Below are positions 31,861 to 43,869 of a DNA stretch of 64,000 bases, piece after piece. Location: assembly GCA_013407085.1 (NCBI GenBank), contig JACCGJ010026023.1, forward strand, positions 1-64,000. The letters are read 5' to 3'. The position numbers and the translations under genes are program-made. This DNA is from Atriophallophorus winterbourni. Taxonomy: Eukaryota > Platyhelminthes > Trematoda > Plagiorchiida > Microphallidae. Below the pieces are notes generated by a model. It ran no database searches and was not told the DNA's origin. It was given only the letters and a program-made list of their open reading frames with translations. The number at the start of each line of letters is the position of its first letter. Position 1 is the stretch's first letter.

Positions 31861-33114
31861 GAATCGAACAGTAATGCCAAATCACATACAACACGATTTC
31901 TCTGTACATAAAACAGTATCGATCAAATGTGTTCATAAAATTACTCAATGTTTAGCCAACAAGTTGACAGAAATGATTGATATCTGTGTAGACAATTCAC
32001 CTGATCTTATTGCTGTGACTGAAACATGGTATCAATCTAGTAAGACCGTGAGTGAACTTTATATCTTCAATATGACACTACCCGCCTCGATCGTGGTGAC
32101 GTTCGAGGTGGTATTGCGTTGTATTGACACAAGCGACTAAAGATAAACGTTATCTGAGATACTGATCTTCCGCTTATCGACACGTTGTGGTGCTCACTTG
32201 ATCTGGAATCTAGTGACACCTTTAAAATCAGGGCCATATACCGCTAAACAACATCGACCGCAAAACACAACGATATGCTATTCGAAAGACTTCGGCGCCT
32301 CAACGCTCGACAACACACTCAAATGTTATTTATCGGGGACTTCAACATTCTGCGGCTCTACTCAAGAGTCCCGCATTCAAATAACTCAATGGATCAAAAT
32401 CTTCGCAAAGTATTTGAACCAGTACCCTTGTACAACCACATCTTTAACAATACACGAATGAAAGGAACAAATTCACGAAGTATTCGGCCTTGTACCCTTG
32501 TAAAAGCCCGTCTTCAACCACATACTAAAGAAAGAAACAGATCGAATATCAATTCTGGACCTTGATTGGACTTCGAACGCATCGGATATCGAATCAATCG
32601 CCTATGAATCTCCATTGGGGCGGAGTGACTATATCGTCATATTGATCGATTATATCTGCAGTGCTTTGAGACAGCGACGAAACGAAGGTCATCCGTAAAG
32701 TCGGCTTTTGGAGACACAGAGGAGCACTCAGTGAAATTAAATAGGTCGAAATTTATTTCATTGACTAAAATACAGCTTACAACTCATTGGTAAACTAACA
32801 ACGGATCCAAATCCAATCAACCTCTCGATTTATTCCCAGAGCAGCTGGCCAAAACTTTCGATTCTCAGTTCGCAGTAGAACCAGGAAATGTAATTCGTAG
32901 AATAGACGACCCTGGGCCATCCATTGTGATCTTGCTCTCTCTAGCAATTCAGTTTTAATTATGCGAAATGCGGAACAAAGAGACCGCCCTCGTGCGACAC
33001 GACAAGCAACAGAACCCCAGCGCATTGTGGAAAGAATGGAATATAATCACAAAATACTGAACAGAATTGTGAATGAAAAACCAAAAGTAAAACCAGATGA
33101 TTTCCGCTCATAAC
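31861..33114 (+). pseudogene. CR1-like element, endonuclease and linker (5' part, split by the hAT insertion)
   Basis: The translation gives NKLTEMIDICVDNSPDLIAV then TETWYQSS, the TExW motif of AP-endonuclease-type domains of CR1-like elements, then CSLDLESSDTF and LFIGDFN (GDFN, another endonuclease motif). Linker sequence follows to 33114, where the hAT element interrupts it. The frame resumes at 35487. Multiple stops make the copy inactive. Confidence 0.65.
33107..33114 (+). repeat. 8-bp target-site duplication of hAT, left
   Basis: CTCATAAC here and CTCATGAC at 35487-35494 match at 7 of 8 positions. An 8-bp duplication is characteristic of hAT superfamily insertions. Confidence 0.8.
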
Positions 33115-33574
33115 CAGACAATAACGAATACTTCGCTTTGGGATTTAAAGCGGAGCGAAGTTGCGAAGCGAAGCGAATATTGTTGAATATTCGCTTCGCT
33201 TTCGCCATGGCGAAGGGCAAAAATAAACTTCGCTAAAAATTCGTTATACTTCGCTTCGCTTAAAACGAAGTGCAAGTTCAAACTTCGCCGTTAACGAATA
33301 TTAGCGAAGTCTTCGCTAAAAGCGAAGAGTGTTCATTTTTGTACTTTAATATTTTAACCCTTTGTCTACGGGAATTGTTTTTGATGTTGACAATTGTTGA
33401 CTTGTTGATAGACAAAGGCCAGACAAGTGCACTCCGATGGTGACTGAAGTTACCGACGTAAGCTACTTAGCAACCGACTGCTTGTTTAATTGCTATTAGC
33501 TAACATTTGAGGTGGTAACTAGAGTTACGGTCAGTAGACAAAGGTTTGTACTTTTTTGAATGAGATGAATGAGT

Positions 33575-34055
33575 GAATGGCGTCTCCCCTGGAAAAGGAG
33601 GACATCGACGTGCTCCAGTACTGGAAGATGAAGGCCAAGAAGCTCCCTCTACTCGCCAAAGTCGCCCAGTAAGTTGTTTCAAAGTTAGAGGTCACTTATT
33701 TTCCGTTGGATTATAATTGATTCTCGTTATTCGCCATACTTCTTCATGATATTCGCTAAACTTCGCCATACTTCGATATTATTCGCTATACTTCGATATA
33801 TTATTTCCTATTCTTAGATGTAGTAATGCTATACTTTGATATAGTATTGTTAGTATTAGTTCAACGTTGGCACCCCTGGAACGAAATACAAAATACTCAA
33901 CCTGTCTCATTTTCTTTAAGGATGGTCTACGCCATCCCGGCTACCTCGGCCTCATCAGAGAGGATCTTCTCGGAAGCTGGACTCGTGACCAAGCCCACCC
34001 GAAGCCTTCTGAACAACGAGAGGGTCCAGGAGCTCGTCTACATTCATGACGCCAA
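33575..34055 (+). pseudogene. hAT transposase C-terminal part (dimerisation domain), two exons, misplaced upstream
   Basis: Exon 33575-33668 encodes MASPLEKEDIDVLQYWKMKA and ends KVAQ at a GTAAGT donor; after a 250-bp intron full of TTCGCTATACT-like units an acceptor (ttctttaag) at 33920 leads to MVYAIPATSASSERIFSEAG then KPTRSLLNNERVQELVYIHD. (I)PATSASSERIFSxAG is the hallmark of the hAT C-terminal dimerisation region, essential for transposition in the family. The two exons join in frame. A C-terminal domain should come last, yet it lies before the N-terminal and catalytic parts. Confidence 0.75.
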
Positions 34056-34086
34056 ACTGTTTTTCTTTTTTTTCTTTTCCAGAAGA

Positions 34087-35350
34087 AGCAGCAGCAGTCC
34101 CAGTCCAGCTCTGGACGAGTCAAGATCGGGGAGTCATCTGAAACCTCTTCAAGAAGGCTCTCAGTGACCCCGATCACCCAGTACTACAAGTCTGGCAGCA
34201 GCGCCAGCGCTCCCAAGAAGTACAACCCGAAGAGTCCTTTCCAGCTGATGACCAACCTGGAGATCATGGCCCACCTTGCCAGTGCCAACCTTTCGTTCAG
34301 CCATGTGGAGAATCGCCACTTTATCAGGTATTTAAAATGACAAACTTACAATTACAAGTTTTTACCTTCTTACTTAAAAGATAATTTCGATTTTACTTTG
34401 CTATACTCCGCTTAAACTTCGCTATACTTTGTTTTATATTGCTATTTTTCGATTAAAAATCACTATAATTTGGTATATATCGCTATTAAATTCACTATTA
34501 TTCCAAATATTCTCAGTCTCTGGACCCGAAAATCAACATCTCCAGGCAGATCATGTTCTCCAGGCACATCTGTACCCTCCTCTTCAAGAATGTCGGAGAA
34601 GGCATGGAGAAGAAGCTCGCCAAGGACCTGGCCAACCTCCTAAGAATTGTATTCACCAGTGACATGTGGACCAGCCGCTCCAACCAGGGGTACCTGAGGT
34701 TGACCATCCACTACATTGATCCCGACTGGATCATGCAGAGGTTCACCATTGACTGCAGGATGGTGGTGGGTAGGCACGATTCGGAGGTGATGGGCCGCTA
34801 CCTCAACTCCATGATTAGTGCCATCAAGAACCTCAAAGACAGCACTGCGAACATGGTCACGGACGCCGAGGCCAAAATGAAGAAAGCTGTGAAGAACGCT
34901 GACAAGATCAGCAAGCACCTGCTTTGCGTCGACCACGCAATTAACAACGCCCTCAAGTATGCCATGCAGATCGAGGAGGTGGGCGACTTGGTCAAGCTGG
35001 TTAGGGCTCTGGCCACCGGGGTCAAGCGTTCTTCGGTCAGGAACGATCCCATGAGGAAGAAGGCAGCTGACTTGGAAGGTGAGTGAGCGCAATATTCGGT
35101 TAACTTCGATACTATTCGCTATATAATTTGCTATGTTATTCGTTATACTTCGCTATATTTGCAAAGCTTCGCCATATTATTAGCGAAGCTTAGTTATTAT
35201 TTGCTATACATTCGAAGTTCAGAAGTCATTCCTTTACAGTTCCCTTCCTCCACACTTCATGAAATTATGAGAGTGTGCTCTCCCTACATTAAGAGGATTA
35301 AGCTTCGCATCCAGGAGTTCACCAATGGTGAAGGTACCAGCACTCAGATT
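34087..35350 (+). pseudogene. hAT transposase N-terminal and catalytic part
   Basis: An exon after a ttttcttttccag acceptor encodes a Gln/Ser-rich start, then QLMTNLEIMAHLASANLSFS then HVENRHFIR. After an intron (34328-34516) comes SLDPKINISRQIMFSRHICT, the catalytic segment VFTSDMWTSRSNQGYL (first Asp), VTDAEAKMKKAV (second Asp) and CVDHAINNAL, ending at a GTGAGT donor near 35085. A last piece (STLHEIMRVCSPYIKRIKLR) follows at 35236-35350 and stops. Frames do not agree across the last two introns at the GT-AG sites I can see, so the gene is probably broken. A BED zinc finger was not found. Confidence 0.7.
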
Positions 35351-35486
35351 TAGCAGCAGCTCATTGCGAAGTGCACTTCGGATATTCGATTTGATACTAT
35401 TCGCCATTGCGAAGGGCAGTTAGGGCCTTTCGAAAATTCGCTTCGCACTTCGCTTCGCTCCAAAAAGTGGCATTCGTTATTGTCTG

Positions 35487-37035
35487 CTCATGACAGAACA
35501 AGGAATGTCTATTACAGTTCAAGAGACAGCGGATGCTCTTAAGAGATTTTACTCCCAAGTGTTCTGCCGAAATAGAAAATATTGCATAATGGTTTATCAA
35601 ACTCATTAGAACCTCTAACTGAACCAACAATTGACCATGTCGTTGTACAGCGACACGTACGGCGAATAAATACGAGGAAATCTCAGGCGGGACAATAATA
35701 TATATATCTATTCTTTGTGAATGTTATAGACAGCTTTCATACAGTCAAGCAAAGGTTTTTATCGGTAGTCTTCGTGACCGTTGCGTATCGTCAGCCTGTG
35801 AAGCTGCTTGTAAACACCAATTTACAAGGATCACTGTCGTTCGGACGTAGCAAATTACATGCGCGTTACGCTGCTCCTGTGCATTTTAAAAATTATGAAG
35901 TGCATCATAACGGAGTTCATCGTGAGTTACCTTGAAACTACACGACGTTTATCAGTAGAGCAACATGGATTTCTCCAGAACAGATCTGGGCTCTCAAGGT
36001 CACTCATCATTCTGGAAGATCAGACAACGTCGTATGACCTAGGATACTCCGTTCTTGCCTGCTATATTGATGTATCAAACGCATTCTTTGAGGTCTATCA
36101 CAGCCCAATATGGGATAACAGGAATCTTATTATCAGGGATAACCAATTATTCGACAGATCGGCACGTGCGAGTCCACATTGAAGGCGCTTTGTCAAAACC
36201 ATAAATGTCACCAACGGTGTCATTCAAAGTTCATTGATAAGGCCTATCATTTCCTTGCTGTAGATAAATGATGTTGTGCAGTGTGCAAAGCAAGATGATT
36301 CCATGTGTTGATGACATAATAATATGGAATCAAATCCGATCCATTAAATATTGTTCGATGCTGCGAGAGGTTTTGGATGCCATGTACCTATGGTATCAAC
36401 CTAATCAGATGCCTTTCAACATACTTAAATGTAAATTGTTACAACTTGGCCGGTAATAGGAACATACACATAAGCTTTGTCATAACAACTTGACTTGGAC
36501 TAGCGCTGAGAAAGATCTCGGTATCTGAATTGCTTATAACCTGATAACGAATAGTCATTCCCAGTGATTCTTCAAATGGGCAAGATATTGACCGATTTTA
36601 CACAAAGGAGATTAAGGAGCGGCATGATTTTAAAAATGAATATACAACAAATTGAAAATCTACCTCTTCGCGATTTGATAAAACTAAGTTCTCTCATGAA
36701 TACACGGAGTCTTTCATGTTGCCTCGTTATAACCCAATCAAGACTCAATTGTAGACGACATTTCTTCTCGGTGCGTATTTGCGTTCTGTCGAATTCACTG
36801 TTACAGGATATTTTGAACGCTCCTACGATCCATGATTTCAAATCAAAACTTGATGCTTATATCAAAGAGCAATATGGGCCATGTATATTGACTCCATATG
36901 TACCCATACAAACCAAGCACATAAATAGAATTGTGATTGCATAATCTGTATCATACGCTTTCATCCAATTGTATATGTTGAGCGATTGCTTTTTTCGCCA
37001 TGAAATCTTGATTCTTGATGATTGAATATCTTCTA
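35487..37035 (+). pseudogene. CR1-like element, reverse transcriptase and 3' part (continues after hAT)
   Basis: Continues the element of 31861-33114: linker (SITVQETADALKRFYSQVF), then palm (VEQHGFLQNRSGLSRSLIIL, LACYIDVSNAFFEV for motif A), CVDDIIIWNQIRS (motif C, VDD), FNILKCKLLQLG, TWTSAEKDLGI and the C-terminus SRLNCRRHFFSVRICVLSNS. Frameshifts and stops occur throughout. Codon and motif order agree with the other CR1-like copies in the window. Confidence 0.7.
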
Positions 37036-38135
37036 AATTCATATTGAACATTCGCTTGTCCGCTTATTATTTATCTTCCACGTTTTTTAATAAACATCCA
37101 CGTGATCAAACCTGGCCTATAGCCGATCCCAATCCTCTTCACCGAATTTCGTACCCTAATTTCCGAAGAAAACTTTTTCCATTTAATATAAATTTATATT
37201 TGAAACAATTAAAACTGAAAACATTGACGATTCAGCCTCTCGGCGATTTCATTCGACGATTATCATTTAAACTTCTTTATTCTTGAGAATATTAATTTTT
37301 TCCTGGCCCCATTGTACTATGTCGTACTATAACAAATAAGATATTGTCTTTTATATAAAAATAATTGATTTCAGTTTACCTTTATTGTTCCAAACATCAT
37401 AAATTATTCCACTGTGTATTTGACCTTGAAAATTAAATGGCGATTATACATACTTTACGTTCGTTTATCAAAAAATATGGTAAATACTGGTCATGCTTAG
37501 CATGCCTCGGAGTGAATCATTCATTCATTTATTGCGTAATCGCGCCTATCTATCCTAACGAGCGCAGCGCTTACCATGTTCAGTGATGGTCTTAGCCAAC
37601 TTAGAATTTGTCTTGTGAATGAAATTTATACCTGAACTATTCTCGTACTCGCCAGCTCACTCTGACGAAGGTTCTCTGTTACACGCGAAATTTTATCAAC
37701 AAACCGCTCTAAACGATCTATTACAAAATGTTTCATGAATATGATCCTTAATCAGTCACAAACATGTACAATTAAATTTCCGAATGGAATCATTTTTTTA
37801 AATTAGAGTATTTTATTCTAATTCTGTAGTTTATAATACAATAAATGTCTACTGATTTCAATATTTCTTCAACTTATCGGAAAAACATTATAATGCGCAT
37901 GTTTGATTGCACTGTGAAAAATGCTGCCTTGACGAATGCTTTTATCATAATATCGAATTTTGTTCTCTTTTTAAATCGGCTTCTTCGAGTCTTGCCTGAT
38001 AGCTTTCATCTATCTGAACATTAAACATTCTTGTTACAAGGCACTTGACATTACATGACACGCAATATCTTTTTCAAGTACGATGTTCAGGATTAAACAC
38101 AGTATTCCTTGTGAGGCCGCGCGACGACCTTTTAT
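37036..38135. other. no gene seen
   Basis: AT-rich intergenic sequence with only short frames of no recognisable content. Confidence 0.4.
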
Positions 38136-38169
38136 AGTTCAGTTCAGTTCAGTTCAGTTCAGTTCAGTT
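38136..38169 (+). repeat. (AGTTC)n microsatellite
   Basis: About seven perfect units. The same motif on the other strand (AACTG)n occurs at 44901-44929 directly after the same word, gtgcaaactgaact. Both are therefore likely 3' tails of one retrotransposon family. Confidence 0.8.
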
Positions 38170-38189
38170 TGCACACGACAGTATGTGGC

Positions 38190-38440
38190 TAACGAGCCAA
38201 TCGAGCGTACAGAATTTCTTTCGGTGGAAAGCTGCAGAGAAGCAACCACCACTGCCAAAGCGTTTTTTCTTATTGTGATTTGGATATCCTCGACGATCGC
38301 GCCGCCAAGGGATAAGCCAATCGAGCGTCCAGAATTTCCGTCTGTGGAAAGCTTCAAAGGAGCGCCCACCACTTCCAAAGTTGGTTCATTTTCCTCTGGT
38401 ATCCTCGTCGTATGCGAAGGTACGTCCGATGTTTTCCAAG
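38190..38440. repeat. two tandem 120-bp repeats, open on both strands
   Basis: ccaatcgagcgtacagaatt at 38197 recurs as ccaatcgagcgtccagaatt at 38317, exactly 120 bp (40 codons) later. A plus-strand frame (38083-38466) translates both copies, giving EPIERTEFLSVESC and KPIERPEFPSVESF; the minus strand is open too. No family was recognised. Confidence 0.5.
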
Positions 38441-38469
38441 CCGTCCTTTGGTCCCAGAATTTGTAGCTG

Positions 38470-39076
38470 CGACTGAGAAAAACGGAAAGGGGAATGAAGA
38501 TAGAAGGTTTTCGACATGACAATGCTGAGTGCAGTGTTAACAATTTTTGCGATCCTTGTTCATTGCTCTGGCAAATTGAGCAGACCTTTTTAAATCTTCC
38601 GTGATAGTAATGCCTTCACTTTCTAAACAACAGCTATTCTGATAATTCCTTCGCTGACTTGGGGTTGTGTTATCGCCAAATCAGTAGTCATAACGAAATT
38701 CTTCCAAAAGTTTAATAATAATAATAATAATACTATATTCTTGGTAGACAAAGGCATGCAAAACATGATCAGGTTATCAATGTGTACAAAATAAATAAAT
38801 TGTAAAGTGACCTTATCAAGCGGAATTTTTGAACATTTTTCCGCTTAATAAAGGATGGTAAATTTACAAGGGTAAGAAAGTTAATTTTTTCGCGCAATGT
38901 CACACAGTAATAAAGTTTCATCTAGATTGCATCGAATAATCAAATGAAGAGGATGCGATTAATTCTGGAGCAGAGATTGAAAAAAAGAAAATAACAGAAA
39001 AAGTTATGAAGGAAATGGTGCGTGTGAAGATATAAATGTCACAGTAAAAATAAATTTTTGAAATAAAGAAAGTTCC

Positions 39077-39119
<43 letters not shown>

Positions 39120-39640
39120 TGACTTCTTCGGAATGTTGGTGGGTGTGATTGAAGAAAAGCACATAAAAATCCGAAGTTAAATTGAAAAAATTAGAAAATG
39201 GAGGGGATAAGGAGAGATTGTGGTTTAAATTGCATGAGGTTTGGGCCGGTTGTACGATCCAGGAAAGTCGAAGAATTGTCTAATAAGGGAAACCAAAACT
39301 GTTTGCCAGTATGGATTTCAGTTCATGTAGAAGAATCAGTCTTACGCGGAAGAAGCAAGGACCAGTATCGGAGTTGGTTTCGGAGTCGGAGGTACTGAAA
39401 CACAATTAAAATATTCTCTTCACCATCATGGTGAGAGATTATCATTGTAAAATAGTACATTTATTATAAACGATAAAAAAAGATCAAAAAAACAATATTT
39501 TTGGCATTTTAGCGTTTTTTTTGTTTTTATAATAAATACGTTATGGTAAAGCATGTTTGTATGCCTTAATGGGTTTAATGTAAGCAGATAACGGTTGAGG
39601 ATATGGTCATATTGTGAAAATGATCATAAAACGCACGGTT
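38470..39640. other. no gene seen; contains (TAA)n and (TA)n tracts
   Basis: (TAA)n near 38709-38731 and (TA)n at 39080-39117. One 66-codon frame (39198-39398) has no recognisable domain. Confidence 0.5.
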
Positions 39641-39649
39641 ACGATGAAG

Positions 39650-40310
39650 GTTTTTAACAACATATTTAAGGTCCGGCAACCTGACACTTGAATGGCCAGT
39701 TATCCAGAGAATACTATAAGACATCATGATATACTAATATGTGGAGAAAGATGTGGAATTATTGCCAATTCCCATGTCTTAGTTCATTTGATTACTTTTT
39801 CTAAATCAGAATTAGGCGCATATGTATTGTCGGTTCCTAGGATTTTAACATCATCAGCAAAAAAGAATGCATCATGAGCTCCAGCAGGCTGTCAGATCAT
39901 TTGCAAAAATAAAAGTAGTGAACCAGGCACTGAGCTTGAGGCACTCCGTTGACTATCATTGATTGATCCTGCAATTCTAACATGGTACGATTTGTTAGGA
40001 AGCTGTCTCACCATCGATGTAGCTTACACGTGACGCCACAAATCTTTAGATTTGTGCTAAAGGTACCTATGGTTTTTTGGGTTAAAGCCTCACTGAAAAA
40101 TCAAGATAGCATGATTCGACAAATCGCCTTTCATCAAGCCTTAATTTTACTTTAACAAAAATGCTCAGATGATTTTTTAGCGGACTCTCCTTTCAAAATC
40201 CGTGTCACGCATCACACTAAAATGAATTATCTTCCAAAATGAATACATATCTGTTGTCGAATGACTTTTTCCTAATACTTGCAAAGAATGCTAGTCAAGC
40301 TTACTGGACT
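39650..40310 (-). pseudogene. heavily decayed CR1/Jockey-like reverse transcriptase
   Basis: Stepping between minus-strand frames recovers WRHV...SMVRQLPNKSYHVRIAG, then NGVPQAQCLVHYF (compare GVPQGSxLGPLLF), then HSFLLMMLKS where AFFADDVKI is expected. It is an ancient copy with several frameshifts. Confidence 0.5.
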
Positions 40311-40699
40311 TTAGTTGCGTGCACCCGAACTGAGAGTATAACTACTATCGCCCGTTTCGTTTGGATTGCACATAGCCATGCAAAGCTTTCAAACTCATCT
40401 TTGATTTATTGAGAAGTCTGGATTCGGCGTCCCTTAAAGCTTTTATTTGCAGCGCAGTATAGATATAAGAGTTCCAGAGATTTTGAAATACATCCAACTG
40501 CGGTCACGCCAACTGATAGGTGTTAAAATAGGCGAGCTTTACGAGAAGGGATTTCCTCGCATGTTCACTGGCTGTAGAATAGAAAATCTGTCATGTTATT
40601 CTGAAAGTTGCCGTCTGATAACATTTCACATGATTTCTACCTTAGGTTCCAATTCGTGTGGTTCCAGCTTTAGCTCCATTGCCTTAGTTTTTAGTACGA

Positions 40700-41592
40700 C
40701 GTTTTTCATGCGACCAAAGTTTCAAGATATCTTTACTTAGTGATGAGGGTTTACTCAAGTTTAGCTGAAACCAATCGCTCAAACCAATTTGGCTTCATCC
40801 GGCGGTCGCACATAATGCAGCAGAAACGACTCCCGAAAGACACTGTTGTTATTCATCTTACGAAGAGAAGTCACGCGATAAAAACCAAGGACGCTTATCT
40901 ACGAGTAGGACACTTCGAGTCTTATTTCAATAATTTCGGGGCAATTAACTTGCAATTAACTTAACTCCATAGTGAATTGCGAGAGATGCGAAACGGTGTT
41001 GTTCCTTAGAAAAATATTAAAAAAAACTAGGACCAGAAACGAACGAGAGACTTTTATACAGGAGGCTCAATGACGACGCAGCTCGGATTATTGATGCGTG
41101 CAGAATCTATTGCACTTAACAGAAATTAAGCTTATTCTTAAGTTTTTTTGTAGTCCATAAAATCGGTTTGAGGAAAAAAAGATATTTAGCAGAGTAAATG
41201 TTGGTCTAAATCAAAAATCAGAGTGAGATTTGCTTATTTTAAAAAAAGCGATCAATAGATACCAACTCCAATTCCTTGTACAGATTGATGCCAGAGAGTC
41301 GCCGAGCTTCAGCGAAATATTTCGTCTTTCAGTGTTCGGGTGACAACGTAGCAAAACTGAACGGGATACCCCTAGAAACGCCAAAGGTATAACACCACAG
41401 CAGCAGCTAATTGTATTAAAAAGATGTGGAGCGTTGCTGGTCCTCATCTTCATTGATCATCTAGCTAACCAACTGCGCTCACCATGTTATATGTTTGGAG
41501 ACGACGGATAAATTGTCCATGGGTCGGATAAATCCTATATGATAAATGACGTGGAATTTGCGACGACATGTTCGGTAAAGGTGACCCTCCCC
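40700..41592 (+). pseudogene. CR1-like family C relic, palm region, cut by piggyBac
   Basis: Near 41450-41590 the plus strand encodes LIFIDHLANQLRSPCYMFGD then DG, which matches IIFIKDVANQLCSPCYMFDD of the minus-strand family C copy near 29950. It stops at the TTAA (41593-41596) where the piggyBac element begins. The thumb of the same family appears at 43996-44400 on the same strand, so one element is probably split by the transposon. Confidence 0.55.
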
Positions 41593-43600
41593 TTAACCCT
41601 TAACTGCCTGAATTATGATTTACATTGAAATAATTTTTTCTCCTGCATTTTTGTGATGAAACTGCTTACCTTATATGGGGACAGAAAGTATTTTTAGTTT
41701 CTTCATATATTACGGAAAGTAAAAATTGGGACAAATTTGGTACAATCGTCCTGTGCTGGCACCTTTTTCATTGATTTCCAGCTATAGCCATATGAGACAT
41801 AAAAGGTAAAAAAAGATTTATCAATTAAATTTTTTAATGTGAAACACACAAGGTTAAAAAATAGGTTGAATAGAAAATAATGTAATTCCTTCATGCAGTC
41901 ATCGCGATCAAAACCCATGAAATGCCGCAAAACAGTTCTTATGCATGTCTAAGCAGAATATCTTCGTCTTTCCAGGGCAGTTTTTGAACCTGCATCGGTT
42001 TCTTTTTTCTCGACACAAGGCACATGTGCCACTTGGTCCAACCTCACATCGTTGGATGAAGCTCCAGACCTTCTTTTGCTGCTAGCGTCTTTACCTCTTA
42101 AAGATGGGCGTCCACGTTTAGAAGGCAAGCAAATCTTTACAGCTTTGGTAAGGGTGAAAGCTACCTCAAGTTTGAAGGAAGCAAGCTGGAGCACTTCTTT
42201 TTTGGAGGAGAAAGCCTCTCGCAGTCTCTACGATAACAAAGCCATGAATTAACTATAGCCATGTCAATGAAGTGATAGATCAGACGGTAATAAGCTTTCT
42301 CTGAATTCATGCTTATTCTATACAAAGAAAGAAGATGGTCTGCCAAATCTACACCACCCCATTGACTTATTGTATCGTTTCAAAATATCAGGGCAAGGTA
42401 CTTCAATGGACCTCTTTGTAGTTTTATCAAATCTGCGGACAGTTGATAGAGGATTTGCCCTGGGAAATGTAGATACGGAATTGACTACTTTGTTGTCGTA
42501 CCCGCGAACCAGGGTGACACTTGAATGTGTCTTCACCAGTTCTTTCTCCTCGAAGGAACCCCTGCCTTTTTTCATTAGGCGCTTGTCATTCTTTATGTTT
42601 TTTGGTAAGCCGGCTAATCGTGGCAGTCTAACTGTGCCGCAACAAAATATTCCCACATCTGACAAGTATTGCAGAAGGGGCATAGAGGTGAACCAGTTAT
42701 CAGAAAATACAAGATGGTTCTCATTGGAAGGAATGGTCTTTGCAAGATGTACCACAATATTTGAGTTAGCACCGATGTTTGGGACGTTGAGATAATCGAC
42801 GGGGGATATTTTCCCAGTATATGGGATGAAATCGCACATCATCCAACGATCGTCAGAGAGTACGAAAAGTTCGTAGCAGAAATATTATTTGGCAGGTATT
42901 GTTTAAGCCTCAATCTGCCTTTGAATGGCACCATTTGCTCATCAACGCAGAGATTTTGCTCTTTGGTTAGGTTTTGAAATTTTGTTCTTAGATGGTTTAC
43001 TGGAGGTTTCACTTTGAACATTGGGTCAAAATCAGCATACCCAGGTTTGTCAGCGTTTGTGTTATCAACTAAATGAAGATTTGATTTGATGGCTTGAAAT
43101 CTATCTCGAGAAATGAACTCAGCTGCATAGTCAGTGAGAGGAGAGAGCTTTTTGGCCCAGTGCATTCTTGTATTTGGTAACTTTGATATTGAGAAATACA
43201 GTACAAGGCCCAACCATTTTTCCAGTTCTTCTTTTGTCCGATTCAATGGCTTATTGACATCTTTCTGAACAGAATACAAATTAGATTGCTCAACAATTAG
43301 GTGTAAGATGTCATCATCAAAATACACTGCAAAATATTTAAAAGGGGATAATATTGCAGTATGATCGGATGGAAGTCTAGAAAACGCCGGGAGTTCGGTG
43401 CACTGTTGAGATGACTCGGACCAGATGTTTTGTGAAATTGTTTTCGCTGCCCTTTTTTCTGGATGAGCCCTCTCCTGTTACAGGCGTAGAAGCTTCGTTG
43501 TCTTCTATTTCTTGAACTTGGATAACAACGGTACTTTCTTCTTGAAACGTGTTATTTCATTATTTTTCAAACGTTTGAATGAGATTTGGGAACATAAGTG
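41593..43600 (-). mobile_element. piggyBac-family element with TTAA/CCCTT terminus
   Basis: The low-coordinate end is TTAA followed by CCCTTAACTGCCTGAATTAT, the TTAA-CCC(T) signature of piggyBac elements. The transposase runs leftward from about 43400. The other terminus was not found, so the element is either truncated there or its end is too diverged to see. A 580-bp element with a closely similar terminus lies at 49829-50408. Confidence 0.65.
41880..43340 (-). pseudogene. piggyBac transposase, disrupted by at least three frameshifts
   Basis: The minus strand encodes LNRTKEELEKWLGLVLYFSI, DYAAEFISRDRFQAIKSNLH, LCVDEQMVPFKGRLRLKQYL (central catalytic Asp region), then after a frameshift near 42885 LFVLSDDRWMMCDFIPYTGK, ENHLVFSDNWFTSMPLLQYL (second catalytic Asp region), then after another frameshift near 42350 DLADHLLSLYRISMNSEKAY and DMAIVNSWLCYRRD. 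After a third shift near 42190 come KAVKICLPSKRGRPSLRG and a worn Cys-rich tail with FHGFDRDDCMKELH. This is the full order of the DDE_Tnp_1_7 domain family (PGBD-type). The protein cannot be made as it stands. Confidence 0.8.
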
Positions 43601-43869
43601 TCGGTTGTATCATTTTTGGGACACGCTCTTTTATAGCTTCACATGCCGGATGTCCCATATTTGAGACATATATTCCGACAGTCATATTTCGCATAGAAAA
43701 ATATTTCATCATTCGTGTATACGTTGAATGTGTTCAGAAGATGTCTATAAATGAAGCAAAAAATTATCAATGTATATACTTACAAGGTTTTTCAGCCATT
43801 GCACGCAGAAAAATGAAGCACGGAGCGAAATTTTACAAGTGTCACCTCACTTCCGAAGTTTGTTGACAA

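Larger units (their letters stand above)
33115..35486 (+). mobile_element. complete hAT element, 2372 bp, nested in a CR1-like relic
   Basis: Both ends read CAGACAATAACGAAT inward (right end on the minus strand), a 15-bp terminal inverted repeat inside an 8-bp target-site duplication. Arrays of a degenerate TTCGC/GCGAA motif fill the subterminal regions (33140-33330 and 35360-35460) and also the spaces between the transposase exons. The insertion splits a CR1-like element whose halves continue on both sides, so it is younger than that element. The transposase parts are described separately. Confidence 0.85.

Noticed and set aside
34553..35086. 177-residue frame considered as a host ZBED-type domesticated transposase
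   Set aside because: Intact terminal inverted repeats and an 8-bp target-site duplication surround it, the exon order is permuted and frames do not join, so it is an ordinary decaying element.
39080..39117. (TA)n tract considered as a regulatory or origin-like element
   Set aside because: A plain microsatellite with no associated motif or gene.
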